Source of the DNA: Clostridia bacterium
GTDB taxonomy: Bacteria; Bacillota; DAOUPZ01
DNA length: 64,000 nucleotides
Direction of reading: 5' to 3'
Assembly (NCBI GenBank): GCA_030625885.1
Contig: DAOUPZ010000015.1
Location: forward strand, 1-64,000
The translations under genes and the position numbers were made by a program. Under the pieces are notes generated by a model. That model was not told the DNA's origin. It did not search any database and worked only from the letters and a program-made list of their open reading frames with translations. Below are positions 1 through 7,765 of the stretch, in pieces (position 1 is the stretch's first letter; each line of letters starts with the position of its first letter).

Positions 1-387
1 GACCTGATCGATAACAGCTTTGAGTTCCTTATTTTGGGGTTGTACGGCAAAGCCGTAGTTATCTTCAACAAGTACCTCGGGCAAGACGGATAAACCGCCG
101 TTTTTAGCGGCAATGTTTTCCAGGATGGGTTTGTCATAGACGCCCGCATCCACTTTGTTGTTTTTTGCTGCTAAGGCGCAATCAAGTGCACTATTAAAAT
201 ACTTAATTTTGGCATCTGGGAATTTATCCAGCACAAACTGGTCGGCAATGGTTCCCGTTGGCACGGCAAATGTTTTTCCTCCTGCAAGCATTGATAGATC
301 GCTTATTTGTTCACTCTCAGTACCACAGCCTGTCAGTGACAGGATAAGAATGACAATTAAGACTAGGAGCATTATTTTTCTCTTCAT
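1..387 (-). CDS. Solute-binding lipoprotein (ABC transporter family 3), partial
   Basis: Minus-strand frame read from ATG at 387 to the window edge, so the C-terminal part is missing. The first 21 residues are a lipoprotein signal (Lys/Arg start, hydrophobic core, lipobox LTGC with Cys21). The rest reads like a family 3 periplasmic-type binding protein: a segment matching tolerated mimicry of a transport substrate pocket (GTIADQF), a stretch ending in DAGVYDKP, and VLVEDNYGFAV near the edge, all typical of amino-acid or polar-solute receptors of ABC importers. It would sit on the outer face of the membrane and feed a permease encoded beyond the edge. A clear Shine-Dalgarno (AAGGAGGA) lies 388-397 on the minus strand. 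The substrate cannot be told from this fragment. Confidence 0.8.
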   Translation of the reverse strand, partial: MKRKIMLLVLIVILILSLTGCGTESEQISDLSMLAGGKTFAVPTGTIADQFVLDKFPDAKIKYFNSALDCALAAKNNKVDAGVYDKPILENIAAKNGGLSVLPEVLVEDNYGFAVQPQNKELKAVIDQV

Positions 388-650
388 GGTGTTCCTCCTT
401 ATAATAATTTGTTTGTAAATTAGCTTTTGTTCTGGGTTTCCATTTACTCAATAATTCCACGGGATTTAAGGCAAGCATGAGTCTGGTGAGGTTATTGAGT
501 TTTCAAGAACGTTCAGCTACATTTAATCGTTCTACAGATAATTACGCAAAACCTCTTTTCTTTCCATATTTTTCACTTGACATCTATAAAGATCATGGAA
601 GCATAACAGATGCAGATGGCTATGTGAAAAACATCTTTGTTTAAGGGAAG

Positions 651-703
651 TAAAAGGTATTTTATTATTTGTATTGAATATATTGCAATACGATACAATT
701 ACT
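651..703 (+). repeat. P element, copy 1
   Basis: AT-rich dispersed repeat with the core TTGAATATATT. Related copies lie at 1394-1455, 5390-5452, 6382-6447, 12601-12682 and 26594-26672. It ends 46 bp before the flavodoxin start and directly abuts an H2 hairpin. The rest of the 362-bp gap (388-749) shows no gene; a TTGACA at 577-582 lacks a convincing -10 box. Confidence 0.55.
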
Positions 704-733
704 AAGCAAGTAAGAACCATCCCCACTTGCTTT
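704..733 (+). repeat. H2 hairpin repeat, copy 1
   Basis: AAGCAAGT at 704-711 pairs with ACTTGCTT at 725-732; the loop carries AGAACCATCCCC. Other H2 copies follow stop codons, but this one lies between a P element and the Shine-Dalgarno of the flavodoxin gene, so it would be in the 5' leader. Confidence 0.6.
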
Positions 734-749
734 ATACGAGGTGAGAAAA

Positions 750-1280
750 ATGAAAACAGCAGTGATCTATAAGTCAAAATCAGGATTTGTGAAGCAATAT
801 GCAGAATGGATTGCCGAATCGTTATCCGCCGATATTTACGAATGTTCAAATGTCAACATTGAGATGCTATCACCCTATGACACGATCATTTACGGCGGCG
901 GTTTGTATGCTGTTGGCATCAATGGGGTAAAGATGATTACGCAAAACCTTGATCAGCTTAAAAGCAAAAAGATCGTTGTTTTTGCCACAGGTGCGTCATC
1001 ATCTACAGAAGCGGTCATCAATGAAGTGAGGAATAAAAACTTTACTTCAGAGCAGCAGAAATATATCAGCTTCTTTTATCTTAGAGGGGGATTTGACTAT
1101 TATAAGTTGAAGCGTTTTGATAAAGTACTGATGATATTAATGAAATGGAAGATTAAAAGTAAAAAAGAATTGACGGCTGATGAAAAAGGTATGCTGGCTG
1201 CTTATGATCAACCTGTAAATTTCGTCAGAAAGAAGAATATTGATGAAATGATTCGTTATGTTAAAGATGATAGAGATTAA
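750..1280 (+). CDS. Flavodoxin-domain protein (HemG/flavodoxin_5-like)
   Basis: 176 residues. The N-terminus MKTAVIYKSKSGFVKQYA has the flavodoxin phosphate-binding loop form (K-S-K-S-G after a beta strand). YDTIIYGGGLYAVGI and KIVVFATGAS are the second and third strand-loop units that hold FMN. Length and layout resemble the menaquinone-dependent protoporphyrinogen dehydrogenase/flavodoxin_5 group, cytosolic FMN proteins that carry electrons to a partner. The partner and substrate are not shown here. An in-frame GTG at 741 exists, but the GAGGTGAG ribosome site overlaps it, so ATG 750 is chosen. Monocistronic: a terminator hairpin follows at 1353-1384. Confidence 0.75.
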   Translation: MKTAVIYKSKSGFVKQYAEWIAESLSADIYECSNVNIEMLSPYDTIIYGGGLYAVGINGVKMITQNLDQLKSKKIVVFATGASSSTEAVINEVRNKNFTSEQQKYISFFYLRGGFDYYKLKRFDKVLMILMKWKIKSKKELTADEKGMLAAYDQPVNFVRKKNIDEMIRYVKDDRD

Positions 1281-1352
1281 ATTGTGAAAGTGGCGCAGGC
1301 CAAAGGATTTTCCCAAAGATCAGCTTTTTTTAGAAGAAATATGAGTTAGAAT

Positions 1353-1384
1353 AGTCGGGTATTTTGTTGCTCCCGGCTTTTTTT
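1353..1384 (+). terminator. Intrinsic terminator after flavodoxin gene
   Basis: AGTCGGG (1353-1359) pairs with CCCGGCT (1372-1378) with one G-T pair, followed by a run of T to 1384. Confidence 0.75.
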
Positions 1385-1393
1385 ATGGGTTAG

Positions 1394-1455
1394 TTGAAAT
1401 TTATAAAATATTGCAAGGGGTTTTACGAGGTATATTGAATTGAATATATTACTTA
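1394..1455 (+). repeat. P element, copy 2
   Basis: Shares GTTGAAATTTA, ATTGCAAGG and TTGAATATATTAC with the other P copies. Ends about 90 bp upstream of the lipid kinase start. A promoter or operator role is possible but not shown. Confidence 0.5.
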
Positions 1456-1545
1456 GTAGATAAATAAGAGATTATGAGCAGCTTTAAGAAAGCAAACGTC
1501 ATTTATAAGATTAAGTGAACTAGAAGTATTTAGGGGGGCTTGAAT

Positions 1546-3177
1546 ATGAAGGTTTTGTTGATATACAATCCAGTTTCCGGCAATAGAGTGTTCGTCAATT
1601 ATTTGGATTATGTCATTGATCGGTTTCAGCAAAAGGGGTTACAAATCGTACCCTATAGAATGGATCAGCAAAAGTTGTTATATAATATACTTTCTCAAAT
1701 TGATGAAAATGAATATAAGAAGATTCTGGTTGCAGGGGGTGATGGAACCATTAATCAGGTTGTAAATGGACTTTTACAATGTAACATTAATTTACCTCTG
1801 AGTATTTTTCCAGTTGGAACGGCTAATGATTATGCACAATATTTTAATTTGCCCAAAACGGTTGAGGAGATGACTGAAATCGCTTTAAGAGATAATTATA
1901 CTTATTGTGATGTAGGTCTTGTTAATGATAAGTATTTTATAAATGTAGCCAGTTTAGGTTTTTTAATTGACATCAGCCAGAAAACAGATCCTAGATTCAA
2001 GAATAATCTGGGCGTTTTAGCGTATTACCTGAAAGGGATAGAGGAACTGCCCAATCTAAAACCGATTAACGTAAGCGTCATGAGTAAAGAATTTCAATTT
2101 CGTGATGAAATTTATTTTATGCTTATAATGAACGGCAAATCGGCCGGTGGTTTTAAAAAAATTGCTTCACTTGCTTCCATGAGTGATGGGTTATTAGATG
2201 TTCTTATATTTAAAAAATGTCCAATCTATGAGTTGATGCCTTTGATGTTAAAAGTGGTTAATGGAGAACATTTTGATAGTCCTTATGTGATTTATTTTCA
2301 AACTGATGCTTTGACAGTTGATTGTGACCGTCAAGTAGGAACGGATTTGGATGGTGAAAAAGGCGCGAGTTTTCCATTAGTTATCAAAGCGATTCCAAAA
2401 AAATTAAAAATAAATACGCGAACTAATCATGAGGATGGGTTTTCAACTGAGAGAACTTTTAGTTTTTATGATGTAAAAAAATCCTTTGAGCAGATTTCCA
2501 AAGGACTAATCGATGAATTTAAAAAACCGGTTACTGAATTGAAAGTGGGTACAACCGGTTCAAAAGATTTAAAGGCGTTAGTAAAAGATCTGCCGCGGCA
2601 CAATGCCTTTAATTATATTAACAAAAGCTCTTTAAATGAAGGTTATTTTGATATTGCTAAAAATACGTTGGATAATGGTTATTTATATATTGTTTTATCA
2701 AGCACAGGAAGTGCAGCAGGGGAACTCATCTGCAAAGTAACAAAAAAAGAATATTCACATGCTTCGCTTTCTTTTGATGAAGAATTAAAAACGATTATAA
2801 GTTATAATGGCGGCGAAAATATTTATTCCCCTGGATTAAATCAGGAAATGATTGAATTTTTTAATCAAAAACAGGATGCGAATATTATTATCTATAAAGT
2901 TAAAGCAAGCAGAAAACAGAAAGAAATGATTTTAGAAGAGATTAGAAAAATAAACGAACAGGGAAGTTCCTATAATGTATTAGGGTTGCTTTTGCCCTAC
3001 TCTCATAAAAAGAACATTATGTTTTGTTCGCAGTTTGTTTATACGATGCTAAAAGTTGGTGAACTTAATTATTTCGATAAAAAGCCCGAAGAGGTTAGGC
3101 CAACCGATTTTGTTGAACTTGATTATGAAAGAAAGTTAGAATATTGCACTAGAATCTTCATAAATGATATTTTATAA
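1546..3177 (+). CDS. Diacylglycerol/lipid kinase fused to a permuted papain-fold (YiiX/C92-like) domain
   Basis: 543 residues, nearly twice the usual 300 of DagK/YegS lipid kinases. Residues 1-290 are a DAGK catalytic domain: YNPVSGN near the start, the nucleotide loop AGGDGTINQVV, FPVGTANDYA, and a C-terminal beta domain with GTDLDGE. Such kinases phosphorylate membrane diacylglycerol or related lipids. From about residue 340 a second domain begins (GTTGSKDLK, YIVLSSTG). It contains SHASL with His405 and later MFCSQFVYTML with Cys494. This His-before-Cys order is the permuted NlpC/P60-papain arrangement of YaeF/YiiX-type hydrolases, which act on acyl or amide bonds of lipids or peptides. The fusion suggests coupled lipid editing; that is inference. 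ATG 1546 lies 7 nt after GGGGGG; TTG 1540 is too close to it. No membrane span or signal peptide is visible. Confidence 0.8.
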   Translation: MKVLLIYNPVSGNRVFVNYLDYVIDRFQQKGLQIVPYRMDQQKLLYNILSQIDENEYKKILVAGGDGTINQVVNGLLQCNINLPLSIFPVGTANDYAQYFNLPKTVEEMTEIALRDNYTYCDVGLVNDKYFINVASLGFLIDISQKTDPRFKNNLGVLAYYLKGIEELPNLKPINVSVMSKEFQFRDEIYFMLIMNGKSAGGFKKIASLASMSDGLLDVLIFKKCPIYELMPLMLKVVNGEHFDSPYVIYFQTDALTVDCDRQVGTDLDGEKGASFPLVIKAIPKKLKINTRTNHEDGFSTERTFSFYDVKKSFEQISKGLIDEFKKPVTELKVGTTGSKDLKALVKDLPRHNAFNYINKSSLNEGYFDIAKNTLDNGYLYIVLSSTGSAAGELICKVTKKEYSHASLSFDEELKTIISYNGGENIYSPGLNQEMIEFFNQKQDANIIIYKVKASRKQKEMILEEIRKINEQGSSYNVLGLLLPYSHKKNIMFCSQFVYTMLKVGELNYFDKKPEEVRPTDFVELDYERKLEYCTRIFINDIL

Positions 3178-3269
3178 GATTAAAGGGTGTTTCATATCAC
3201 GTTTCATATCAAAATTAGGCTCAAGAATTTAATCATCTTGTATTATATGTAATGCAATAAATAACTTAT

Positions 3270-3361
3270 ATTACAGGTTTGCAGGAAAAGCGAAGGAAAG
3301 ATGGGGACATTCCACGAGGTACGAGTGGTGTGTCCCCATGTTGCCAGAGCCATTCTAAATG
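3270..3361 (+). repeat. H1 element, copy 1 (long form)
   Basis: Nearly the same about 80-90 bp sequence occurs at 26490-26585 and 42431-42513. Its core hairpin is 3302-3338: TGGGGACA pairs with TGTCCCCA, continued by CCAC/GTGG after a T-G wobble and a T-T mismatch. Confidence 0.75.
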
Positions 3362-3462
3362 TAAAAACTTTATTGCGTTTCGTATTAGAAGTCAAATATG
3401 ATAATGGAAAAACGTTTTCAAAAGAAATATATAGGAAGTAAACTAGATTATTTTAATAAGAG

Positions 3463-3506
3463 ACAAGGGGACATTTCACATGTGGGTGTGGAGTGTCTCT
3501 TTTTGT
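3463..3506 (+). repeat. H1-type hairpin, diverged copy
   Basis: ACAAGGGGACATTTCACA pairs imperfectly with TGTGGAGTGTCTC plus a T-rich tail. Loop TGTGGG. Could act as a terminator for whatever lies upstream. Confidence 0.55.
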
Positions 3507-3556
3507 ATTGTTCAAAACAAGGGAAGAGTTGTGTTTTCTGCTCAACCCATCATCCT

Positions 3557-3651
3557 ATATTTTACATTATTTAGTTTTATTGGATTATATGATAAGATGA
3601 GAGTGAAGATATTACTAAATTCTTAGTAAGTAAAATTTGCTGTGAGATACA
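3557..3651 (+). promoter_or_regulatory. Duplicated leader of lipoprotein cassettes A and C
   Basis: About 95 bp closely matching 22177-22276, including TATATTTTACA, TATGATAA and the block TAAAATTTGCTGTGAGA. It sits upstream of two cassettes that share only the downstream lipoprotein, so it probably carries the shared promoter. No convincing -35/-10 pair can be fixed by eye. Confidence 0.5.
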
Positions 3652-3711
3652 GAAAACTAGTTTGTTACATCATCTGGAAAATATTAATTTACAAGAAAGG
3701 ATCATTCAACC

Positions 3712-4038
3712 ATGAATGAAAACTTGCATCTTAAAATTTCATTATTACTTATCTTAATATCACTTTTGTTATTTTTAAAAGACTATGTAAAACATCTTAT
3801 GACTAAAACAAAAACGACATTTGCAAACATTTCTTCCAAACGGATTAATCCCAGGGTTTCGGCATCTCCTAGAAGCCCTGTTCAATATTTTAATGAATAT
3901 TTAGTTGAATTTAAGCTGGAAGATGGTACAACGATAGAATTTTCTTTTCCTGAGGAACAATATTTTACTCTTATTGAAGGTACGAATGGGAAGATAACAT
4001 ATAAAGGCTATAAATTGATATCCTTTGAAGCGGAATAA
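3712..4038 (+). CDS. DUF2500-like membrane-anchored small protein (cassette A)
   Basis: 108 residues. Residues 8-24 form one hydrophobic membrane segment, followed by a basic linker. The soluble part has YFNEYLVEFKLEDGTTIEFSF, EEQYFTLIEG and GKITYKGYKLISFE, the beta pattern of the DUF2500 (YhhM-like) family, whose function is unknown. AAGGAT precedes the ATG. It is the first gene of a three-gene cassette ending in the lipoprotein at 4528. A broken copy of it lies at 13989-14086, upstream of the second lipoprotein paralogue. Confidence 0.65.
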   Translation: MNENLHLKISLLLILISLLLFLKDYVKHLMTKTKTTFANISSKRINPRVSASPRSPVQYFNEYLVEFKLEDGTTIEFSFPEEQYFTLIEGTNGKITYKGYKLISFEAE

Positions 4039-4128
4039 AACGGATGGCGCTATTACTGATTAGGCAGGGGATGAATAAATTAAGCCATACATCGTACGAA
4101 AGTATAAATTCATTATTGGAGGACAGAT

Positions 4129-4500
4129 ATGATGTCAAATTATTTTTATCTGATTGTTTTAATTGTTATACTTGTTCATTCGATTATCAGGAATATTTAC
4201 TTATTTAAGAAGGGTCAATATAATCCATATATATTTAGAAAATCAGAAAGAGAATTACCTTTCATTGTTAATTTTGCAATTAGTATAGGGATTACATTTT
4301 GTATTTTTAATATCAAGCCTATAGCTATAATGATATATACTTTTTTGATTTATTCTTTTTGTCTGGTTGTTTGTTTAACTGTCTTAAATTACTTATCTTA
4401 CATGAAAACAAAAGATAAAAAGATTATTTTTCATACGGTTATATTTAATATAATTGTTGTTATTGTTTCAATATTTCTTTGGCAAAGGGTAATGAGATAG
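4129..4500 (+). CDS. Small four-helix membrane protein of unknown function (cassette A)
   Basis: 123 residues, almost entirely hydrophobic. Four membrane segments can be read, at about residues 5-21, 46-64, 66-86 and 101-118, with a short basic loop YMKTKDKK before the last. I do not recognise a family. GGAGG lies 8 bp before ATG 4129. It lies between the DUF2500-like gene and the lipoprotein gene with short gaps (90 and 27 bp), which suggests co-transcription and a common membrane location. Confidence 0.6.
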   Translation: MMSNYFYLIVLIVILVHSIIRNIYLFKKGQYNPYIFRKSERELPFIVNFAISIGITFCIFNIKPIAIMIYTFLIYSFCLVVCLTVLNYLSYMKTKDKKIIFHTVIFNIIVVIVSIFLWQRVMR

Positions 4501-4527
4501 CCATCAAAGAGGAACTGGGAGGGGTTT

Positions 4528-5352
4528 ATGAAGTATAAACTGAGCATTATTATCATGTTTTTTGCTATTTTCATATCGGGCTGTAATGCTGATCAAGAGG
4601 TTACAAGCGATGGTTTGCTCACCGTGAGCAAAATAACAGCAGCATTTTCTGAAAGAGGTATCATGCTGGAAAAAAGCGAGCAACCCGTTCCCGATATATT
4701 AACCTTGAACGGGATTAAGCCGAAATTATTTAAAATGACGAATATTAATAATAATGACACGCTGGTATATGTTTTTGATTCCTATTCAGAGCGCAAAGAA
4801 GCAGTTGATGAATATAAGAAAAGAATGGAGGAATTTGGAAAACAATTTGCAAAAGAAGCGGCTATCCCATATAAATATGAAGCGAAGAATGCCATTATTT
4901 TTGTTGTGTATTCAATAGAAGATATCGTGAGTAGTGATCATCAAATTAAAAATATTGGCGACATTGTTTTTGAAAAACTTAACGATGGAAAATATATTAC
5001 TTTTAGGGGAGAAGGTACGGATTGGGAAGCGACAATTGAGTTTAAATACTATGAAAATAAATATACACATGAGAATGGCCGTATTGGATATGACCAATTT
5101 CATTGGAAACAGCCAATTTTAAAATACAAAAAAAGCAATATTGAAGATGTGGGCAAAGTATCTTATGAATTTACGAATGGATCTTGTGAATCAAGTTCAT
5201 CTGGAGATTCTTTGGATCAAGACGGTTATATCTATGATGTATATGGGGGAAGTGGTATCGGCGCAGATGAAAATTCGGTTTGTACGATGACCATTAGATG
5301 GAACGATAAAGAGGAAACATTTGAGCTTAAGGCCGAGCAGCATGGTAAGTAG
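4528..5352 (+). CDS. Lipoprotein, paralogue A of three
   Basis: 274 residues with a lipoprotein signal (lipobox FISGC, Cys19), so anchored on the outer leaflet. Closely related to the proteins at 14126-14947 and 23579-24427. Shared blocks are ADQEVTSDGLLT, SEQPVPDILTLNGIKPKLFKMT, the D/N-rich INNNDTLVYVFDSY, a charged helix (EYKKRMEEF), GEGTDWEATIEFKYYENKYT and a C-terminal TIRWNDKEETFELKAE. The family is unknown to me. The C-terminal half looks like an all-beta domain. Start ATG 4528 has GGGAGGGG upstream. Downstream lie a P element and the next operon. Three copies with different upstream genes point to duplication inside this replicon. Confidence 0.7.
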   Translation: MKYKLSIIIMFFAIFISGCNADQEVTSDGLLTVSKITAAFSERGIMLEKSEQPVPDILTLNGIKPKLFKMTNINNNDTLVYVFDSYSERKEAVDEYKKRMEEFGKQFAKEAAIPYKYEAKNAIIFVVYSIEDIVSSDHQIKNIGDIVFEKLNDGKYITFRGEGTDWEATIEFKYYENKYTHENGRIGYDQFHWKQPILKYKKSNIEDVGKVSYEFTNGSCESSSSGDSLDQDGYIYDVYGGSGIGADENSVCTMTIRWNDKEETFELKAEQHGK

Positions 5353-5389
5353 TACTGAGTGGCAAGTGTGTAAATCAGTTGAATTTCTT

Positions 5390-5452
5390 AAAAACATTAC
5401 AAGGGATTTAATTATTAGTATTGAATATATTACAAAATTGGGCAATTACTTA
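5390..5452 (+). repeat. P element, copy 3
   Basis: Contains ATTACAAGGGATTTAATTA and TATTGAATATATTACAA, close to the other copies. A degenerate H2-like hairpin (5454-5483) follows, then the Shine-Dalgarno of the next gene. This repeats the P-H2-gene order seen at 651-750. Confidence 0.55.
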
Positions 5453-5506
5453 TAAGCTAGCAAGAATTGAACTATTTGCTTTTGTAAAACAAGGAGGATA
5501 ATTATA

Positions 5507-6304
5507 GTGGAATCATCTAATATTATCAAATTAATTTCAGAATTTCTTGTGCAAAGTCCTTTAAATAATATAAATCAAATGAGAATAGAAAAAATTTATG
5601 AAACTCCTCTAGTAGGGATAGCCGCGGCTGATGATCTTTTATTTGACCAAGTTAAAAACGATCACGTTATAGGGTCACACCATATGAGCCCTAAACAATG
5701 GCTTCATGAGGCAAACTCGGTTATTTCATATTTTCTCCCCTTCTCTCTTCAGATACGTCGCGCTAATCGTGAAGCAGGTTTACCTGCCGTGGAATGGCTT
5801 TATGGACGTAAAGAAGGTGAAATATGTAATGAAGCCATTAGGCAGTTTATTGTAGAACAAATTGTGAAGTCTAATGCAAAAGCCGTAGCACCTGTACTAG
5901 ATTCGCGGCTTGAGATAATTGATATTACAAGCAACTGGTCAGAAAGGCATGTGGCGTTTATAGCTGGCTTAGGAACGTTTGGATTAAGTAAGTCCCTAAT
6001 TACGAATAAAGGCTGTGCAGGTCGCTTTGGTAGTATAATTACAAGTTTAAATCTTGAGCCTACCCCTAGAAAGTATCAAGACATATATGAATATTGTACT
6101 ATGTGCGGCTTATGTATATCACGTTGTCCTGCTCATGCAATAAGCAAGGCAGGTAAAGATAACAAAATTTGTGATCAATACATACAAGAAGTAGTCGATC
6201 CAATATATTTCCCTCCATATTCTGGATGTGGAAAATGTGAGACTAAATTACCGTGTGAAAATGCTAATCCGACTATAAAAAAACGTCATTCCAATGCACT
6301 ATAA
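5507..6304 (+). CDS. QueG-like 4Fe-4S ferredoxin-type protein
   Basis: 265 residues. The central part (GTFGLSKSLITNKGCAGRFGSIITSL) and the cluster motif CTMCGLCISRCP match the epoxyqueuosine reductase-like family. A second Cys group (CGKCETKLPC) near the end could supply further ligands. True QueG is longer and reduces epoxyqueuosine in tRNA with a cobalamin; this shorter protein lacks the extended C-terminal part, so it is better called a QueG-like reductase of unknown substrate. GTG 5507 is 9 nt from AAGGAGG and no better start exists. It stands alone between a P element and a 26-bp-arm hairpin that overlaps its stop codon. Confidence 0.75.
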   Translation: MESSNIIKLISEFLVQSPLNNINQMRIEKIYETPLVGIAAADDLLFDQVKNDHVIGSHHMSPKQWLHEANSVISYFLPFSLQIRRANREAGLPAVEWLYGRKEGEICNEAIRQFIVEQIVKSNAKAVAPVLDSRLEIIDITSNWSERHVAFIAGLGTFGLSKSLITNKGCAGRFGSIITSLNLEPTPRKYQDIYEYCTMCGLCISRCPAHAISKAGKDNKICDQYIQEVVDPIYFPPYSGCGKCETKLPCENANPTIKKRHSNAL

Positions 6305-6365
6305 CAAGGAGCAAGGGGGCATTCCACAGTCTGAGTGTGTGTGGAATGTCCTCTTGTTCCTTGTT
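6303..6365 (+). terminator. H1-type long hairpin, probable terminator
   Basis: Arms of about 26 bp (6303-6328 with 6340-6365) carry the H1 signature GGGGGCATTCCACA/TGTGGAATGTCC with a few mismatches. It begins inside the QueG-like stop codon, which favours a termination or 3'-end role. Confidence 0.6.
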
Positions 6366-6381
6366 TATAGTAAGCAGAGGG

Positions 6382-6447
6382 AAAAATTTTACGAAATTTA
6401 TTATGATCTATATTGAATAAATAGCAATATTATACAAATATTGCTAT
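6382..6447 (+). repeat. P element, copy 4
   Basis: Contains TTTTACGAAATTTATTATGA and TATTGAATAAATAGCAATA. Ends about 85 bp before sbcD, overlapping a perfect inverted repeat (6421-6447). Confidence 0.5.
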
Positions 6448-6474
6448 TTCAGGCGATAACGTGTAACATGTTAT
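6421..6474 (+). promoter_or_regulatory. Two tandem dyads upstream of sbcDC
   Basis: First dyad: ATAGCAATATT (6421-6431) and its exact complement (6437-6447) around 5 nt. Second dyad: GATAACGTGT (6454-6463) and ACATGTTATC (6465-6474) with one mismatch. Neither resembles the Firmicute LexA box. Likely an operator or leader structure for the repair operon. Confidence 0.45.
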
Positions 6475-6532
6475 CATACGATCAATATCATTTAGTTGAT
6501 ACGGATAGAACTTTTAATAACGAGGTGAAACG

Positions 6533-7765
6533 ATGAAAATCCTTCATACTTCTGATTGGCATTTAGGTAAAGTGCTGGAAGGATACAGCAGACTTCCGGA
6601 GCAGGAAAAATTTATAGAAGAGCTCATTGAAATAGCGGATAATCAAGATGTGGATTTAGTTCTTATTGCCGGGGATGTTTACGATACGGTCAATCCATCG
6701 TCCCAAGCGGTTACATTATTTTATAACACGTTGAAAATCCTTTCCAAAAATGGGGAACGGCCTATTGTTGTGATTGCGGGAAATCATGATAGTCCCGAAC
6801 GGTTGATGGCAGCCAGTCCTTTAGCACGTGATTACGGCGTCATATTGTTGGGGAAGCCAAATAGTGAGGCCATGACCGGGGAATACGGCAGCGTGATGAT
6901 TGAAGAAGCCGGGGAAGGGTATATCAAGATACAGCTTAATGGGGAAAAAGCCGTTATTTTAACCCTTCCCTATCCAAGCGAGAAGCGCTTAAATGAAATC
7001 TTAACCGAAGAAGCGGATGAATCCGTGCGGCAAAAAAGCTACTCCGAGCGTGTCGGCACGTTCTTTAAAAAACTGTCCAAGCATTTTGAACAGGATACGA
7101 TCAATCTGGCCCTCTCTCATCTTTATATGATTCAAGGGGAGGAATGCGGCTCAGAAAGAGATATTCAACTGGGCGGCAGCTTTGCCGTTGATACCTGCAT
7201 GCTGCCAGATGCCCAATACATTGCACTGGGACATTTACATCGACCGCAAAAAGTAGCGGGAATGGGGAACCGGGCATTTTATAGTGGTTCTCCCATACAG
7301 TACAGTCGGTCAGAAATTAACTATAGTAAATGTGTTTATGTTGTAGACGTGAAACCGGGTGAAGAGCCGCAGGTAGAAGAAGTTTTATTGTGCAATTATA
7401 AACCCATTGAAGTTTGGGAATGTGAAAGTATAGAAGCAGCACTGCAAAAATGTGCGGATCATCAAGAAGGCGAGCGATGGGTCTATCTGGATATCAAAAC
7501 AGATCGACCGTTACATCAGGAAGAAATTAAAGAAATGAAAAGCTTGCGGAAAGATATCGTATCGATTACGCCGGTTTTCCCTGATAAAGATGATGAATCC
7601 GGAAATGAAATGATTGATTATAAGCAGTTCAAAATTGATGAGTTATTTGAACGTTATTATAAAGAAAAAATAGGGGCAGAAGCGCCGGCTGAAATTATGG
7701 ATTTATTTTATGAAATTGCGCAGGAGGTGGGGAGCGAAGATGAAGCCGATCCAATTAAAGATTAG
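6533..7765 (+). CDS. sbcD: Exonuclease SbcD (Mre11-like nuclease subunit)
   Basis: 410 residues, the normal size. Metallophosphoesterase motifs appear in order: SDWHLGK (Asp8, His10), GDVYD (47-51), GNHDSPERL (83-91), SHLYMIQG and GHLHRPQ, which bind the two catalytic metals. With SbcC it forms the SbcCD complex, which cleaves hairpins and protein-blocked DNA ends in the cytosol. ATG 6533 has GAGGTG upstream. The coding region overlaps sbcC by 26 bp, consistent with a translationally coupled operon. The upstream dyads at 6421-6474 may control both. Confidence 0.95.
   Translation: MKILHTSDWHLGKVLEGYSRLPEQEKFIEELIEIADNQDVDLVLIAGDVYDTVNPSSQAVTLFYNTLKILSKNGERPIVVIAGNHDSPERLMAASPLARDYGVILLGKPNSEAMTGEYGSVMIEEAGEGYIKIQLNGEKAVILTLPYPSEKRLNEILTEEADESVRQKSYSERVGTFFKKLSKHFEQDTINLALSHLYMIQGEECGSERDIQLGGSFAVDTCMLPDAQYIALGHLHRPQKVAGMGNRAFYSGSPIQYSRSEINYSKCVYVVDVKPGEEPQVEEVLLCNYKPIEVWECESIEAALQKCADHQEGERWVYLDIKTDRPLHQEEIKEMKSLRKDIVSITPVFPDKDDESGNEMIDYKQFKIDELFERYYKEKIGAEAPAEIMDLFYEIAQEVGSEDEADPIKD

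Larger units (their letters stand above)
3178..3711. other. Intergenic region with repeats and a possible coding relic
   Basis: 534 bp without a convincing gene. It contains an H1 element (3270-3361), a second H1-type hairpin (3463-3506) and a leader block (3557-3651) shared with 22177-22276. The frame ending at TAA 3439-3441 reads LRFVLEVKYDNGKTF and so on for about 25 residues with no start; it may be the tail of a lost gene. Confidence 0.45.

Noticed and set aside
577-605. Sigma-A promoter upstream of the flavodoxin gene
   Set aside because: TTGACA is present but no acceptable -10 box lies 16-18 bp downstream.
532-849. 105-codon minus-strand frame upstream of and into the flavodoxin gene
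   Set aside because: No ribosome site, overlaps the flavodoxin start and repeats, and no recognisable protein pattern.
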